Below are positions 15,744 through 22,113 of a DNA stretch of 23,102 bases, piece by piece. The DNA comes from Actinobacteria bacterium UBA3086 (GTDB lineage: Bacteria; Actinomycetota; Coriobacteriia; Anaerosomatales; UBA3086): positions 19,146 through 42,247 of the forward strand of contig DFBG01000105.1 in assembly GCA_002367305.1 (NCBI GenBank). The letters are read 5' to 3'. A model generated the notes under the pieces. The model was not told the DNA's origin. It saw nothing but the letters and a program-made list of their open reading frames with translations, and ran no database searches. The number at the start of each line of letters is the position of its first letter. The stretch's first letter is position 1. Made by a program: the position numbers and the translations under genes.

Positions 15744-17012
15744 ATGAGCGCCAACGAAGCTGGAGCCGCACTCTTCTGGGGTGTCATCACATTCTCACTG
15801 CTCGTAGTCATCCATGAGGGCGGGCACTTCATGATGGCGAGATTCTTCAAGATCAAAGTCCACGAGTTCATGATCGGTCTTCCTGGCCCGAGCATTCGTT
15901 TCAAACACAAGGGAACGAACTTCGGGATCACCGCCATCCCACTGGGCGGCTACGTACGGATTGCCGGTATGGAGCCCGGAGCCGAAGACCCGCTTCTCGC
16001 TCCCGCTCTCAAGACGGCTGCCATGGCCGGTCGCGTCACCGCGGATTCGCTCGCAGCGGTGCTGGATATCCCAACGAAGCGTGCATCATCGATCCTCATC
16101 ACCCTGTCTGACTGGGGAGCGATCGAGCCTGCGACTGACGACGCGATCAGCTACGTGTCGCTGGTTCCCACTGAAGAGGCGGGCGACGACGCCGACGCTA
16201 TTCTTGATCGTGCGCGCAAGGTGACTTATCGAGGGGCCAAGACCTGGCAGCGAATCTCGATCCTCTCCATGGGGATCATCCTGAATCTCCTCACGGCACT
16301 CGTGGTGTTCACGGTCGTGCTCAGCTCCTGGGGTTTCTACGACTACTCTCTCACGATCGCCGGAACACTCCCGGGGACGCCGGCGGCCGTCGCAGGCCTG
16401 GACGCCGGGGACACACTTTCGACACTAGACGACGTCGAGTTCGATGACTGGCTCGAGTTCACCAATGCGATCTCGACGTACTCACCCGGAGACAATGTCA
16501 GCGTCGGATATACGCGTGACGGCATTGATCGAGATGCAGTCGTCACGCTCATGGAAGGCGATGACGGGGGAGCATTCCTTGGCGTCTCAACCACCGTCAC
16601 TCATCAAGACCTGACCGTCTTTGAAGCGGGACGCGAGAGTATCCGCTGGACAGGATACGTATTCGGAGCGATCTTCGACTTCTTCAATCCCGCCACGTTC
16701 AGTCGATCGGTGGAAGGCGCGCGCGGGGTCATCGGCATATCCGTGGAGGCTGCTCAAGCTATCGAGAACGGTCCACTTGACTATGCGTGGCTCATCGCAC
16801 TGCTCTCGCTCTCTCTGGGTGTGATGAACCTTCTTCCCGTACCGCCGTTGGATGGCGGCAAGATTCTGCTCGAACTCATCGAACGGGTCATGGGTCGGCC
16901 AATCGAACGACGGATATCACTGGGGCTCAGCCTGACGGGAGTCATGCTGCTGTTCGGCTTCATTGGATACATCATGTACACCGATGTGGTTCGCTACTTC
17001 GGAGCAGGATAG
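15744..17012 (+). CDS. rseP: RseP/RasP-type site-2 zinc metalloprotease with an inserted winged-helix-like domain
   Basis: 422 residues. An intramembrane protease that cleaves transmembrane substrates such as anti-sigma factors or signal-peptide remnants. TM1 (about 8-30) carries HEGGH (24-28). The membrane-reentrant hairpin ends TAIPLGGYVRIAGM (about 63-76). TM2 starts near KTWQRISILSMG (166-177), a single PDZ domain spans about 200-285, then comes the NLLPVPPLDGG motif (Asp370) and a last TM (about 395-418). Odd point: about 80 residues (82-160; bases 15987-16223) separate the hairpin from TM2, where a short linker is usual. This insert reads like a winged helix. The usual AGP..N motif is here MGIILN. 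GAGGA at about 15727-15733 is a weak ribosome-binding site. Confidence 0.93.
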   Translation: MSANEAGAALFWGVITFSLLVVIHEGGHFMMARFFKIKVHEFMIGLPGPSIRFKHKGTNFGITAIPLGGYVRIAGMEPGAEDPLLAPALKTAAMAGRVTADSLAAVLDIPTKRASSILITLSDWGAIEPATDDAISYVSLVPTEEAGDDADAILDRARKVTYRGAKTWQRISILSMGIILNLLTALVVFTVVLSSWGFYDYSLTIAGTLPGTPAAVAGLDAGDTLSTLDDVEFDDWLEFTNAISTYSPGDNVSVGYTRDGIDRDAVVTLMEGDDGGAFLGVSTTVTHQDLTVFEAGRESIRWTGYVFGAIFDFFNPATFSRSVEGARGVIGISVEAAQAIENGPLDYAWLIALLSLSLGVMNLLPVPPLDGGKILLELIERVMGRPIERRISLGLSLTGVMLLFGFIGYIMYTDVVRYFGAG

Positions 17013-17034
17013 GATCTCGGTAGGGGGAGGATCG

Positions 17035-18099
17035 ATGAAGGCACGCCGCGAAACACGCCCGGTGCTGGTCGGTGATGTGGCGGTAGGTGGGGGAGCGCCC
17101 ATCTCCGTACAGTCCATGACGACCACCAATACGGGCGATCCGGCAGAGACGCTTGCGCAGATCGCACGGCTGCACCATGCCGGTTGCGAGATAGTGCGCG
17201 TTGCTATCCCACGAGCCGATGTGCTGGCCGGATTCGAGACCATATGCCAAGAATCTCCCATCCCGGTAATCGCCGATATTCATTTCGACCACCGTCTTGC
17301 GATCGAGGCTGCCAAGCGCGGTGCGGCCAAACTCCGCATCAACCCCGGCAACATCGGGTCCAGCGAACGAGTCGATGCCGTGATCGAAGCGGCTGGAGAG
17401 GCGGGGATTCCGATACGCATCGGCGTCAATGCCGGTTCCATGGCCGACGAGTACCGTGACATGGACTGGCCGCTTGCCGAGAAACTGACCGCGAGCGCAG
17501 TCGCATTCTGCGAGCACTTCGAGTCCCGCGGATTCTCCGACATCGTCGTATCGGCCAAGGCATCGAGCGTGAATGCGACGATCGACGCATATCGCGCTCT
17601 GGCCGATCAGGTGCCGTACCCGCTGCACATCGGCGTTACTGAGGCGGGGACCGCCCTGTCAGGCACGGTGAAGTCGGCCGTGGGTCTGGGCACGCTGCTC
17701 GTCGGCGGCATAGGAGACACCCTTCGTGTGTCTCTGACGGCCGATCCGGTTGAGGAAGTTCGCGTTGGCTGGGAGATCCTCGGATCGCTCGACATCCGGC
17801 GACGCAGTCCCGAACTCGTGTCCTGCCCAACGTGCGGCAGATGCGAAGTTGATCTCATCGGCATAGCGAAAGAGGTCGAGGAGCGACTGCGTGAACGGCG
17901 CACACCGATCAAGGTTGCGGTTATGGGCTGCATCGTCAACGGTCCCGGAGAGGCACGTGAAGCCGACATCGGCATTGCCGGCGGCAAGGGTATCGGTCTG
18001 CTGTTCGCCAAAGGTCAGCCGCTACGCAAGGTACCGGAATCCGAGATCGTTGAAGCCCTCATGAGTGAGATCGATCGCCTCGAGAGCGCTGCCGACTGA
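17035..18099 (+). CDS. ispG: IspG, 4-hydroxy-3-methylbut-2-enyl diphosphate synthase (GcpE)
   Basis: 354 residues from ATG 17035, which has GGGGGAGG 4 nt upstream; a longer in-frame start lies inside rseP. IspG carries out the penultimate MEP step, reductive ring opening of MEcPP to HMBPP with a 4Fe-4S cluster. The TIM-barrel part opens ISVQSMTTTNTGD and contains KLRINPGNIG and IRIGVNAGS. Cluster ligands are visible: Cys264 and Cys267 (SCPTCGR), Cys299 (VMGCIVNGPGEA) and Glu306. All are present, so it should be functional. It is inserted between rseP and proS, a position not seen in Bacillus, but its pathway link to dxr is clear. Confidence 0.96.
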   Translation: MKARRETRPVLVGDVAVGGGAPISVQSMTTTNTGDPAETLAQIARLHHAGCEIVRVAIPRADVLAGFETICQESPIPVIADIHFDHRLAIEAAKRGAAKLRINPGNIGSSERVDAVIEAAGEAGIPIRIGVNAGSMADEYRDMDWPLAEKLTASAVAFCEHFESRGFSDIVVSAKASSVNATIDAYRALADQVPYPLHIGVTEAGTALSGTVKSAVGLGTLLVGGIGDTLRVSLTADPVEEVRVGWEILGSLDIRRRSPELVSCPTCGRCEVDLIGIAKEVEERLRERRTPIKVAVMGCIVNGPGEAREADIGIAGGKGIGLLFAKGQPLRKVPESEIVEALMSEIDRLESAAD

Positions 18100-18185
18100 C
18101 CGAGTTCCACGACCGTGTGCGCAAGAGGCACTCTCGCCATCGGTACGTTCGATACGATATCCTCCATGACTACCGGACAACCACT

Positions 18186-18250
18186 CCTGTTCCACACCGA
18201 AGGAGCAGGTCCATGAACCCGAATTCACGATCAGAAGGAGCACGCCTCAT
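18186..18250 (+). promoter_or_regulatory. proS leader: hairpin masking a Shine-Dalgarno, with duplicated Shine-Dalgarno element
   Basis: CCTGTTCC (18186-18193) pairs over 8 bp, including one T-G, with GGAGCAGG (18202-18209) around an 8-nt loop. The 3' arm holds the ribosome-binding site of a start codon at 18213. An almost identical 11-mer, GAAGGAGCA(G/C)G, occurs at 18199-18209 and at 18234-18244. The second copy is the proS ribosome-binding site, and the CCTGTTCC arm could pair with it instead (7 of 8 positions). No T-box sequence was seen. Regulation is inference. Confidence 0.35.
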
Positions 18251-18272
18251 ATGCGAGCGGCATTTCGCCTGA
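18213..18272 (+). CDS. Possible 19-codon upstream ORF overlapping proS
   Basis: ATG 18213 has AAGGAG (18200-18205) at an ideal 7-nt spacing, encodes 19 residues and stops with TGA at 18270-18272, which is 22 nt inside proS in another frame. The peptide has a single Pro codon, so it is not a classic proline attenuator. It could be a translation-coupling leader, or it may simply not be translated. Confidence 0.25.
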   Translation: MNPNSRSEGARLICERHFA

Positions 18273-19993
18273 GCGACCTGCACGTCCCCACACTGAAAGA
18301 GGATCCGTCCGAGGCAGAAGTCGCCTCCCACAGGCTGCTTCTGCGAGCCGGCATGATCCGAAAGGCCGCAGCGGGCATCTACACCTACCTTCCGTTGGGA
18401 TGGCGTTCGCTTCGCAAGATCGAGAACATCGTGCGCGAAGAGATGGACGCGATTGGCAGCCAGGAGATGCTCATGCCAGCCGTGCAACCGGCCGAGCTCT
18501 GGCACGAGTCCGGCAGATGGGACGTGTACGGCCCGGAACTCATGCGACTCCAAGATCGTCATGCGCGTGACTTCTGCCTTGGGCCCACGCACGAGGAGAT
18601 CATCACTGCGACAATACGCAATGAAGTGCGCTCGTACCGTCAGCTCCCCATCTCGCTCTATCAGATACAGGTCAAGTTCCGCGATGAGGTCAGGCCCCGT
18701 TTCGGCCTGCTGCGCGGTCGTGAGTTCATCATGAAGGACGCCTACAGCTTCCACGCCGACCAAGAATCACTGCAGGAGCACTACGACGAACAGGCGGCAG
18801 CATACGGTCGCATCTGTGACCGTCTCGGACTCGAGTACCGCCCGGTCAAAGCTGACTCCGGCCAGATCGGCGGCAGCGAGACGACCGAGTTCATGGCCCT
18901 TGCCGACAACGGCGAGGCCGCCCTCGTGTATTGCGACTGCGGCTGGGCCGCCAATGTCGAGGCTGCGCGCACCATCATCCCGCGGACTCCGACGGCAACT
19001 GAGCCCCGAGAGCTGGAAAAGGTCCACACACCCAACATTCGCACCATTGCCGAGCTTTCGCAGGCTCTGGATATCGCGGAGCACGACACGGTCAAGACCA
19101 TGGCGGGCAAGACCCCGGAAGGACGCATTGTGTTCTTCTTGGTGCCCGGAGATCGCGAGCTCAATCCTCTCAAGGCGGAGACTGCTGTTCCCGGTGTCGA
19201 GTTGCTCGGCGAGGAGGACTTCAAGACCTACGACCTCCCCAAGGGCTCGCTCGGTCCGGTCAACGTTCCGCACGGCACGCTCGTGATCGCCGATTCATCT
19301 CTTGAAGACGATGTCTCATGGGGCGTCGGCGCCAACGAGAATGACTATCACTTCCTGGGCGCCATGCCTGGACGCGACTTTGAGGTTGAGCGATGGGCGG
19401 ATCTCGTGCTGGCGCAGCCGGGAGATGGCTGTCCCGTATGCAATGGCGCAAAGCTCAAGGGAGCACGCGGCATTGAGGTGAGCCAGGTATTCCAGCTGGG
19501 AACCAAGTACTCCGAGTCAATGGGGGCCATGTTCATGGCCGAGGACGGCTCTGAGCAGCCATTCCTCATGGGTTGTTACGGCGTCGGCGTGAGCCGGTCG
19601 CTCGCAGCGGTGATCGAGCAGCACAACGATGAGAACGGTATCGCTTGGCCCATGAGCGTTGCGCCCATCGAGGTCGCGGTCATTCCTCTCTCATCGGACG
19701 ACATCGTCTCCCCGGTGGCGGAGCAGATATGGAACGGCCTCGCTGACGCTGGTGTGGAGGTCGCAATAGACGATCGCGACGAGCGTGCCGGAGTGAAGTT
19801 CGCGGATGCAGATCTCGTGGGCTACCCATTCCAGGTGGTCGTGGGCAAACGCGGCGTTGGAAACGGCATCGTGGAGTTCAAGGACAGGGCGACGGGAGAG
19901 CGCACGGAAGTGGCGATCGATGAAATCGCCGCGACCGTTGTGAAGACCGTCGAAATGGAACGCGCACGGTTCAGCCACTCCGCGGTCTCATAG
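18251..19993 (+). CDS. proS: Prolyl-tRNA synthetase, bacterial type with editing domain
   Basis: 580 residues, the length of the bacterial (E. coli-like) class II ProRS. Motif 1/2 region: RKAAAGIYTYLPLGWR, FCLGPTHEEIITATI and FRDEVRPRFGLLRGREFIMKDAY, with motif 2 arginines. The INS editing domain (about 225-390), which deacylates Ala-tRNA(Pro), shows DTVKTMAGKT, LVPGDRELN and GPVNVPHGTLVIADSS. Motif 3 is MGCYGVGVSRSLAAVIEQ, followed by the anticodon-binding domain (about 475-580). Cysteines in YCDCGWAANVEAA and CPVCNGAKL flank the insert as in other members. ATG 18251 has AGAAGGAG 10 nt upstream. Confidence 0.97.
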   Translation: MRAAFRLSDLHVPTLKEDPSEAEVASHRLLLRAGMIRKAAAGIYTYLPLGWRSLRKIENIVREEMDAIGSQEMLMPAVQPAELWHESGRWDVYGPELMRLQDRHARDFCLGPTHEEIITATIRNEVRSYRQLPISLYQIQVKFRDEVRPRFGLLRGREFIMKDAYSFHADQESLQEHYDEQAAAYGRICDRLGLEYRPVKADSGQIGGSETTEFMALADNGEAALVYCDCGWAANVEAARTIIPRTPTATEPRELEKVHTPNIRTIAELSQALDIAEHDTVKTMAGKTPEGRIVFFLVPGDRELNPLKAETAVPGVELLGEEDFKTYDLPKGSLGPVNVPHGTLVIADSSLEDDVSWGVGANENDYHFLGAMPGRDFEVERWADLVLAQPGDGCPVCNGAKLKGARGIEVSQVFQLGTKYSESMGAMFMAEDGSEQPFLMGCYGVGVSRSLAAVIEQHNDENGIAWPMSVAPIEVAVIPLSSDDIVSPVAEQIWNGLADAGVEVAIDDRDERAGVKFADADLVGYPFQVVVGKRGVGNGIVEFKDRATGERTEVAIDEIAATVVKTVEMERARFSHSAVS

Positions 19994-20077
19994 GCTTGGG
20001 CCGCGCCTTCGGGGCTGCCCCATGAACAGCACGGGTCCCAGCGATCGGGGAGAGCGCGAAAGCGCCTGCTCTGTCCT

Positions 20078-20105
20078 TTGATTGACCCCTGCGCTGTGTT
20101 AGAAT
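20078..20105 (+). promoter_or_regulatory. Promoter for the rimP-nusA-ylxR-infB operon
   Basis: TTGATT (20078-20083), a 16-bp spacer and TAGAAT (20100-20105) match the -35 and -10 boxes at 4/6 and 5/6. The -10 is preceded by TG plus one base (20097-20099), an extended -10. It lies in the 188-bp gap after proS. This is the best promoter match in the window; it gives a leader of about 70 nt. Confidence 0.7.
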
Positions 20106-20133
20106 CCTGCAGGTACAACATGTATGTTCTGGC

Positions 20134-20165
20134 AAGAAGTGGGCGACGCCTGCTTCTTTTGTTCT
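20134..20165 (+). terminator. Terminator-like hairpin in the rimP leader (candidate attenuator)
   Basis: AAGAAGTGGGC (20134-20144) pairs with GCCTGCTTCTT (20148-20158) across a GAC loop (11 bp, two G-U), running directly into TTTTGTTCT (20157-20165). It is downstream of the operon promoter and only a few bases before the rimP ribosome-binding site. GCAGG (20109-20113) could pair with CCTGC (20149-20153) as an alternative. Transcription through it must be controlled or partial for the essential genes downstream to be expressed. Confidence 0.55.
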
Positions 20166-20181
20166 GTGGGGAGGTTTGTAC

Positions 20182-20664
20182 ATGGAAAATGCATCACTGG
20201 CCGAGAGGCTTGAGACGTTGCTCGCGCCCGTCGCGGAAGAGCACGGGCTCGAACTCGTGGCGGTCGAAACCGCTGGTGGTGCCGGGCATCCCATCGTGCG
20301 AGTCTTTCTCGACAGAGAAGGTGGCATCGGTCTTGACGTGGTTGCCCAGGCAAGCACGTGGGTATCGGACACTCTGGAAGCAGCGGACCCGATCGAAGGC
20401 GCGTACACCCTTGAGGTTTCGTCGCCCGGTATCGACAGGCCGCTGCGCAAACTGCAGGACTACGAGCGGTTCATGGGACAGGTTGCCGTCGTCAAGACCC
20501 GGCCGATCGACGGTCGTTCGTCCTTCACGGGACGTATCGCCGGCGTGTCAGATGAATCGATAGAGATCGACGCTGATGACGAGATCGTTGCCATACCCCT
20601 CACCGTCATCAAGAAAGCGCATCTCAAGGGTGAGGTCGATTTTGGCATAGGAGACAGGGAGTAG
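20182..20664 (+). CDS. rimP: RimP, 30S ribosome maturation factor
   Basis: 160 residues from ATG 20182; GGGGAGG (20168-20174) is 7 nt upstream, so a TTG start at 20176 is not needed. RimP assists late 30S assembly around S12. Two domains are visible: an N-terminal alpha/beta part (LVAVETAGGAGHPIVRVFLDREGG, then YTLEVSSPGIDRPLRK, the family signature) and a C-terminal SH3-like part (about 90-160, FTGRIAGVSDESIEI). It is first in the conserved rimP-nusA-ylxR-infB operon and ends 3 nt before nusA. Confidence 0.96.
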   Translation: MENASLAERLETLLAPVAEEHGLELVAVETAGGAGHPIVRVFLDREGGIGLDVVAQASTWVSDTLEAADPIEGAYTLEVSSPGIDRPLRKLQDYERFMGQVAVVKTRPIDGRSSFTGRIAGVSDESIEIDADDEIVAIPLTVIKKAHLKGEVDFGIGDRE

Positions 20665-20667
20665 CCG

Positions 20668-21807
20668 ATGAGCTCAGAGCTGATGGACGCGTTGCGCCAG
20701 CTCGCACGCGAGAAGAACATCGATGAATACGACATGCTGGACAAGCTCGAGCAGCAGCTCGCAGCCACATACACGCGCATTCTCAATCTTGAGAATGATA
20801 CGCGTGTCGTCATCGATCGCGAGACCGGACGTATCTACGTCTACGAGCTCGTGCCTGCTGGAGGTACGGAGGAGGAGCCCGAGTTCGACGAGAAGGACAT
20901 CACTCCCGCCGACGTGTCTCGCATAGCCGCACAGGCAGCGAAGAATGTGATCATGTCCTCGATCCGCGAAGCGGAGCGGGAGAAGATATACGAGGAGTAC
21001 GCCGACCGCGTGGGAGAGAGTGTCACCGGTACGGTTCAGCAGTCAGATTCCCGTTACACGCTTATCAAGTTGCGCGAAGGCGTGGAAGCACTGCTTCCCC
21101 CCAACGAGCAGCCACAGAACGAGCGGTACGATCACAACCAGCGCATCAAGGCGTACATCATTGAGGTGCGCAAGACCTCGAGTGAGCCTTCGATAGTCGT
21201 GTCACGTACACATCCCGGTCTTATTCGTCGACTCTTCGAGCTCGAGGTGCCTGAGATCTACGACGGCACGGTTGAGATCAAGAGTGTCGCTCGTGAGCCA
21301 GGTATGCGCTCCAAGGTCGCTGTCTCATCGCGGGAGTCCGGTCTCGATCCGGTCGGCGCGTGTGTCGGACCCAAGGGAAGCCGAGTACGCATGGTCGTGA
21401 GTGAGCTTCGCGGCGAGCGTATCGACGTCGTCCCGTGGAGTGACGATGACGTGACGTATGTCGGTAGCTCGTTGTCACCCGCCAAAGTCTCTCGCGTCAT
21501 GGTCAATGCTGACTCGCACACCGCGACGGTCATCGTACCCAACGATCAACTCTCGCTCGCCATCGGCAAGGAAGGTCAGAACGCACGTCTGGCCGCCAAG
21601 CTCACGGGCTGGCGCATTGACATCAAGAGCTCCGCACAGGCCGCGGATTCCGGTCTCACCAGCCCTGCGATTGACGGTGGCGTCGACGAGGAAGAGGATT
21701 TCGACGGTCGTTGCATCGCGCTCACAAGTTCTGGTGCGCGCTGCCGGAACAAAGCCCGTCCGGGCACCCGCTACTGCGGTGTCCACGAAAAGGAGGCCAC
21801 GACCTAG
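20668..21807 (+). CDS. nusA: NusA transcription factor with C-terminal zinc-knuckle tail
   Basis: 379 residues. NusA binds RNA polymerase and modulates pausing, termination and antitermination. The N-terminal polymerase-binding domain covers about 1-110. S1 domain (about 115-180) starts GESVTGTVQQSDSRYTLIKL. KH1 carries GPKGSRVRMVV (234-244) and KH2 carries IGKEGQNARLAAKLTGW (299-315), the usual actinobacterial end. After an acidic linker (DEEED), the last 30 residues hold Cys349, Cys359, Cys370 and His373 (C-x9-C-x10-C-x2-H). This matches small zinc-knuckle-like modules with a GxRC..KA.PG..YC..H pattern and is not a standard part of NusA. ylxR starts 2 nt after the stop. Confidence 0.95.
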   Translation: MSSELMDALRQLAREKNIDEYDMLDKLEQQLAATYTRILNLENDTRVVIDRETGRIYVYELVPAGGTEEEPEFDEKDITPADVSRIAAQAAKNVIMSSIREAEREKIYEEYADRVGESVTGTVQQSDSRYTLIKLREGVEALLPPNEQPQNERYDHNQRIKAYIIEVRKTSSEPSIVVSRTHPGLIRRLFELEVPEIYDGTVEIKSVAREPGMRSKVAVSSRESGLDPVGACVGPKGSRVRMVVSELRGERIDVVPWSDDDVTYVGSSLSPAKVSRVMVNADSHTATVIVPNDQLSLAIGKEGQNARLAAKLTGWRIDIKSSAQAADSGLTSPAIDGGVDEEEDFDGRCIALTSSGARCRNKARPGTRYCGVHEKEATT

Positions 21808-21809
21808 GC

Positions 21810-22109
21810 ATGAAGGCGCGCAAGACTCCCCAACGTACCTGCATCGCGTGTGCGACAGGCGACGAGAAGCGGGATCTCGTTCGATTCGTACGTTCGAGCG
21901 ACGGCGATGTCGTCGTCGACGTGACGGGTAGAGCGAACGGGCGTGGGGCGTATGTATGCGCGAACATGGAATGCTTTGAAACGGCGGTGACACGCAGACG
22001 CTTGAACGCAGCGCTGCGAGTCAATCTCCGCGAGGACGATACGGACAGGCTGAGACGAGAGTTCGAAGCGGCGCTTGCCGAACGCGCAGCTTCGCAACAA
22101 GGACGGTGA
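21810..22109 (+). CDS. ylxR: YlxR family RNA-binding protein
   Basis: 99 residues from ATG 21810. YlxR is a small RNA/nucleoid-associated protein almost always beside nusA and infB. The signature is clear: PQRTCIACATGDEKRDLVRFVR (Cys11, Cys14), VVDVTGRANGRGAYVC, and a basic C-terminal TRRRLNAALRV. A longer upstream frame is inside nusA. AGGAGG at 21791-21796 is 13 nt away, rather far, so coupling to nusA translation probably matters. The ylxQ (L7Ae-like) gene that follows in Bacillus is absent. Confidence 0.93.
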   Translation: MKARKTPQRTCIACATGDEKRDLVRFVRSSDGDVVVDVTGRANGRGAYVCANMECFETAVTRRRLNAALRVNLREDDTDRLRREFEAALAERAASQQGR

Positions 22110-22113
22110 CGGC

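Noticed and set aside
18100..18250. T-box riboswitch ahead of proS
   Set aside because: The 151-bp gap is too short for a full T-box with terminator, and no T-box core sequence was found.
20054..20065. GCGC-GAAA-GCGC hairpin after proS as a terminator
   Set aside because: The stem has only 4 bp with a GNRA loop and the next bases (CTGCTCTGTCC) are not a clear U-tract; too weak to call, though a terminator near here would make sense before the rimP promoter.
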